Below are positions 18,393 to 21,691 of a stretch of 21,691 nt of DNA, in pieces. A program made the position numbers and the translations under genes. Source of the stretch: Nemertoderma westbladi. Lineage: Eukaryota; Xenacoelomorpha; Nemertodermatida; Nemertodermatidae. Below the pieces are notes generated by a model that saw only the letters and a program-made list of their open reading frames with translations, had not been told where the DNA came from and did not search any database. The stretch spans positions 1-21,691 of the forward strand of contig JAUCBJ010003256.1 in the NCBI GenBank assembly GCA_032718475.1, given 5' to 3'. Numbering within the stretch: the stretch's first letter is position 1; every line of letters starts with the position of its first letter.

Positions 18393-20175
18393 ATGGATGA
18401 CCTTGGTTCCGCTTTTTTAGACGATTTGTCAAGCATTATAGAAAGATGTGAGGCAATTTCTGTCATTGGGGTACGTGGACATGATTACGACTATATACAT
18501 CGAAATCTTGAACATTTTGTAGCGATATTGGGGCAAATTGAAAGTCATCAAATTATCCGCCCAACTATTGTTGGACAACTGTTTAATGAAACCAAACAAT
18601 GGTTGCGTTGGTTAAATACAATTCAACCCATCGATATGGGTATAAGCACTTGTTGTTCCAACCCTACTCGGCTACGCCCGACCCTTATGTATACAGGGTT
18701 ATCAGGGCGACCTACATATGTCTTCGATAAGGAAAGCCTTGAATTTTTTAGGGACACCGGATTTTCATGGAAACAAATAAGTAAAATGTTTGGAGTGAGT
18801 AAGTCCACCATTACTCGGCGGGTGAGACAATTTCAAATTCAACGGAGAAACACATTCACTATTATATCCGACATCGATTTAAAATCAAAGATTGAAGCCA
18901 TTCATAGGGAGTATGTTCACGCTGGATGTCGATTAGTGCGAGGTATTCTGAAATTCCAAGGTATTCACGTAACCCTACGCAGAGTTCACATATTACTCAC
19001 TGCTGTCGATCCTATACTTTCCGCTCAGAGATGGGGCGCGTTAGTGCATAGGAGGAAATACTCTGTCCCACACGCAAATGCCTTATGGCATATAGACGGA
19101 CATCACTCGTTGATTAGGTGGGGTCTTGTAGTACATGGTGCGATAGATGGATATTCACGCTTAGTTGTTTATTTACAATGTAATACTAATAACTGCGCTA
19201 GTACAGTTCTTTCAACCTTTGAAAATGCTGTACAATTGTATGGCACACCATCAAGAGTTCGCGGCGATAAAGGTGGTGAGAATGGCGATGTAGCAGCGTA
19301 TATGGTTGGAGCTAGAGGACTAAACCGTGGAAGTTTTATAGCTGGCCCTTCCACACACAATCAAAGAATTGAAAGACTTTGGAGAGATGTGTTCAGAGTT
19401 GTATGCCACACGTTCTACAATGTATTTTATTATTTAGAAGGAAATCAATTATTAGACCCCACCAAAAATTCAGATCTATTCGCACTACATTTTATATATA
19501 AGGTAAGTGAGCTTTTCTTACACCATCAGTGTATCAGATTGGTAGGCAGTTAATATACAGTATTACTTTATATTTGGGGTGATATCGCTCTGTAGATAGG
19601 ACGGTTTTGTGACGGGTTGAACGTTCAAAATGTCAAATAATTAGCTTAAGCTTAACCTGCAATATTATGGTAGATTAATTTTATATTTCTAATTAAATAT
19701 TTTCCGTATTTTTCTTACTTTACACCTTACTAAATTTTAATATATAATATTATTCATATTACATTTATAAAATATTTATTCGAGCGATATAATCGAATGT
19801 ATAAGCTAATATTTATACTTTATATTACAGGGTAGAATTAACAGGGCGCTAACGGAGTTTGTGGCGGCATGGAATAGCCACCCTCTCCGAACAGAAAGGA
19901 ATTGGTCACCCCAGCAAATATTTATAAACAGCCGACTTGACAGTACCGTTGATGAAATCGACATTAATGATTTTGAGTACGGTGTCGATTGGCAAGGCCC
20001 TATTCCAGATGAGGAAGAGTCACTGGTAGAAGTCTATGACATAGATGATGTATTGAGTCTTCTGCAAATCCACGAACTTAGAAACAGATTTCCTGATACG
20101 ACGTTAGAGTGTAGCGACTATGGAGTCCAGCTATATTTAGACTGTTTACACTTCATAAACAATTTGATTTTGTAA
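18393..20175 (+). CDS. Two-exon DDE integrase/transposase (rve-fold) gene, apparently intact
   Basis: Exon 1 is 18393-19502 and exon 2 is 19831-20175; joined they give 484 residues. The ATG at 18393 is the first after an in-frame TAA at 18354-18356 and has a strong context (GAGACCATGG). The N-terminal 110 residues are acidic/helical and unrecognised. A helix-turn-helix follows at about 113-150 (SLEFFRDTGFSWKQISKMFG, then SKSTITRRVRQF). After that come an integrase linker and the catalytic core, with D235 (LWHIDGHH), D292 (VRGDKGGEN) and E327 (HNQRIERLWRD), a DD34E spacing. Conserved blocks IDGYSR, TNN and LFALHF are present. Exon 2 supplies RINRALTEFVAAWNSHPLRT and NWSPQQIF, the end of the core, then an acidic tail. 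The family resembles animal integrase-core transposases related to bacterial IS3/IS481 enzymes; the exact superfamily (for example IS3EU) is inferred. No terminal inverted repeats were found, so either a mobile element or a domesticated gene is possible. Confidence 0.85.
19503..19830 (+). other. Phase-0 spliceosomal intron in the DDE integrase gene
   Basis: The exon 1 end AAG is followed by GTAAGTGAG, a near-perfect donor. The acceptor TTTATATTACAG ends at 19830. Splicing joins ...LHFIYK to GRINRALTEF without a frame change and restores the expected end of the integrase core. Unspliced reading adds 16 unrelated residues and then stops at 19551-19553. The intron is 328 bp and AT-rich. Confidence 0.85.
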
Positions 20176-20211
20176 TTAATTGTGGAAATTGATATTAAAT
20201 TCAACAACATT

Positions 20212-20217
20212 AATAAA
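20212..20217 (+). terminator. Polyadenylation signal AATAAA after the integrase gene
   Basis: AATAAA lies 37 bp downstream of the stop codon at 20173-20175, a short but ordinary 3' untranslated distance. AT-rich DNA makes chance hits common. The position, just after the end of the frame and before the poly-C tract, fits use by this gene. Confidence 0.5.
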
Positions 20218-21691
20218 TCTAACCAGGTAATATAAACCAGACGCTCCACCCCCCCCCCCCCCCCCCCCCCCACCCTTCGAAAAAAAACGGCTAGAGTTCC
20301 ATATAGCGCTATAGTTTTGAAAGCTTAATCATAAATTAATATTATAAACTATTCTAGCATTGGTATATTTCTACATTGATATACATTAACATTATACATT
20401 ACATTGATACATTGATATATGTTGTTATGTTATGGAGCACGCGTTGGTAGGCACAGGCAATGAATTGATGTCTGTTGAGATGTATTGAAGGAGCACTATT
20501 CCTTCATTAGTAATAATATTAATGTCATTGAATAACTGATACCTAAACACACACACACACCCCCCCCGTCAGCCAGTTTTATGGAGAGTGAGTGAATGGA
20601 CAGGGAATTAATGCTATCCTACCATCCCCAACCAGCAGCAGTCTGCCTCTAACAGGCCAGGACATTCTCAGCGTTGCTAAGACACGGGAAGGAATTACTC
20701 CGTATTGACTGTCATAGCCTGTCAGAGCCTGCGTGTGAATTAATTGATAAAAATGCAATTTTAATTGTGAATCAATAAATAACTATAAAACTTGACATTA
20801 ATCTCGAGTATAAAGTAAAGACTTTGATAGAATGGGACACGGCGAATCTACCCATGTTAATTTTATACCAGATGGGATAAATGTTACCCCCCTAAATAAT
20901 TAATTACCGATAGAAGAATCGAAATAATTCGATTCAACCATACAATTTAGCTAAAGATATTAACTTCGATTATGGCTTCCGACATTTATGGCTACCGACA
21001 CACACACACACACACACATACGGGCATATGGTGTAAAACGAGGACTTCCGTATATCATCTACAAACCGAGGACTATCAATTCTTTTCTTTATCTCGTTTT
21101 CGTAAAACTAATTTAAAAAAACACCTTCACTTTTCAATAAACGGTACGAGATGGGTTCAACACACTTTGAATATAATAGTTGAAAGTGTAAATTTGTTCA
21201 CGCGTATTTCACAGGGGCACCGAGGACATGGAACATACACAATATACACATGTGTGTGAGAGGTCCTCGGTTCTACTTAACTTCAGGTGAAACTTATACT
21301 ATTCAATCCTAATGCTGAGCTGCCTGTATCCAATCCCATTATCGGCGCTGTATGTGGGAGGGAGCCTGGCGCATGTGTTGTGGGGCGAGCTACTGTACGA
21401 AGTAAGAGAGCCTTAGCGTAGGGGTACCATGAAATCGACCATGAAATCGATGAAATGTAACCAAACTTGGTACACATGTAGTTGGGCACATTTCTAAATA
21501 TTTTCCAAGATGAATTTTCGTGGGGCCTTCGTAAAGCATCAGTGTCAGTTAATTAAGTAATTATACTAATTACAGTCAAATGGAGCTTGGAAATTAATAA
21601 TTTACATTTTTTACTGCAAAAATGGCTTAGTTTAACGGGGAAATTAATTATTTTCGGCGCCTGAAATATATTTTATCTGCACAAAAATCAT
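20218..21691. other. Unassigned stretch with poly-C and CA repeats
   Basis: A C-run lies at about 20247-20270 and a smaller CACACACCCCCCC run near 20550-20568. (CA)n occurs at about 20998-21018. A 12-bp palindrome, TATAGCGCTATA, is at 20302-20313. ACCGAGGAC-like blocks recur at about 21040-21075 and 21218-21228, with the inverse GGTCCTCGGT at about 21262-21271, so a small inverted-repeat element may lie there. An ATG frame of 95 codons at 20972-21259 crosses the CA repeat and shows no recognisable similarity. No gene is supported. Confidence 0.45.

Noticed and set aside
18378-19553. Single-exon reading of the integrase gene starting at GTG 18378
   Set aside because: GTG is not expected as start here; ATG 18393 has a strong context, and the last 16 residues of the single-exon reading are intron translation after a GTAAGT donor.
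20972-21259. 95-codon ATG frame crossing the CA repeat
   Set aside because: Low-complexity THTHTHT segment and no recognisable domain; no supporting splice or promoter signals.

Overview
This window looks like a piece of an animal genome, probably a marine invertebrate. It is AT-rich and dominated by repeats. It has no operon structure, and the only convincing gene uses a canonical GTAAGT...AG intron. Coding remnants match retrotransposon families common in cnidarian, echinoderm, mollusc and cephalochordate genomes. Mono-, di- and tetranucleotide runs and minisatellites are frequent. No host housekeeping gene, tRNA, rRNA or CRISPR array was recognised. I cannot name the species.

Layout. 1-1250: non-coding, with four X-box-like palindromes. 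1311-2410 (+): decayed C-terminal part of a reverse transcriptase polyprotein with a zinc-knuckle/restriction-like endonuclease module, interrupted by a GCCACC-rich minisatellite. 2702-3499 (-): L1-type ORF1 remnant with two nonsense codons. 3500-6060: mostly featureless, with a 31-bp minisatellite at 4379-4534. 6060-6610: diverged repeats of about 160 bp. 7003-7411: hairpin-rich MITE-like element. 7454-8831: 5'-truncated retrotransposon insertion, minus strand, with a 370-codon open frame and a putative 17-bp target-site duplication. 9734-9820 (+) and 11980-12632 (-): two decayed fragments of what looks like one non-LTR reverse transcriptase family. 10064-10426: two adjacent foldback hairpins built of 15-bp units. 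13928-14113: 21-22 bp minisatellite, split by a 1911-bp TA-flanked non-autonomous DNA transposon (14114-16024) with 46-bp terminal inverted repeats. 15580-15890 and 17497-18143: two arrays of a 22-bp unit centred on the palindrome TTACTGCAGTAA. 18393-20175 (+): a two-exon, apparently intact DDE integrase/transposase gene with a CCAAT-rich upstream region and an AATAAA signal. 20220-21691: poly-C, CA repeats and unassigned sequence.

The parts do not form one pathway; the window is a nest of transposable elements of different ages. The best candidate for something alive or domesticated is the DDE integrase gene, whose frame, catalytic triad, intron and signals all look intact while every retroelement nearby is broken. 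The most unusual structures are the palindromic 22-bp arrays with inverted flanks, the paired foldback hairpins with opposite arm asymmetry, and the transposon whose empty site can be read from the minisatellite it interrupts.
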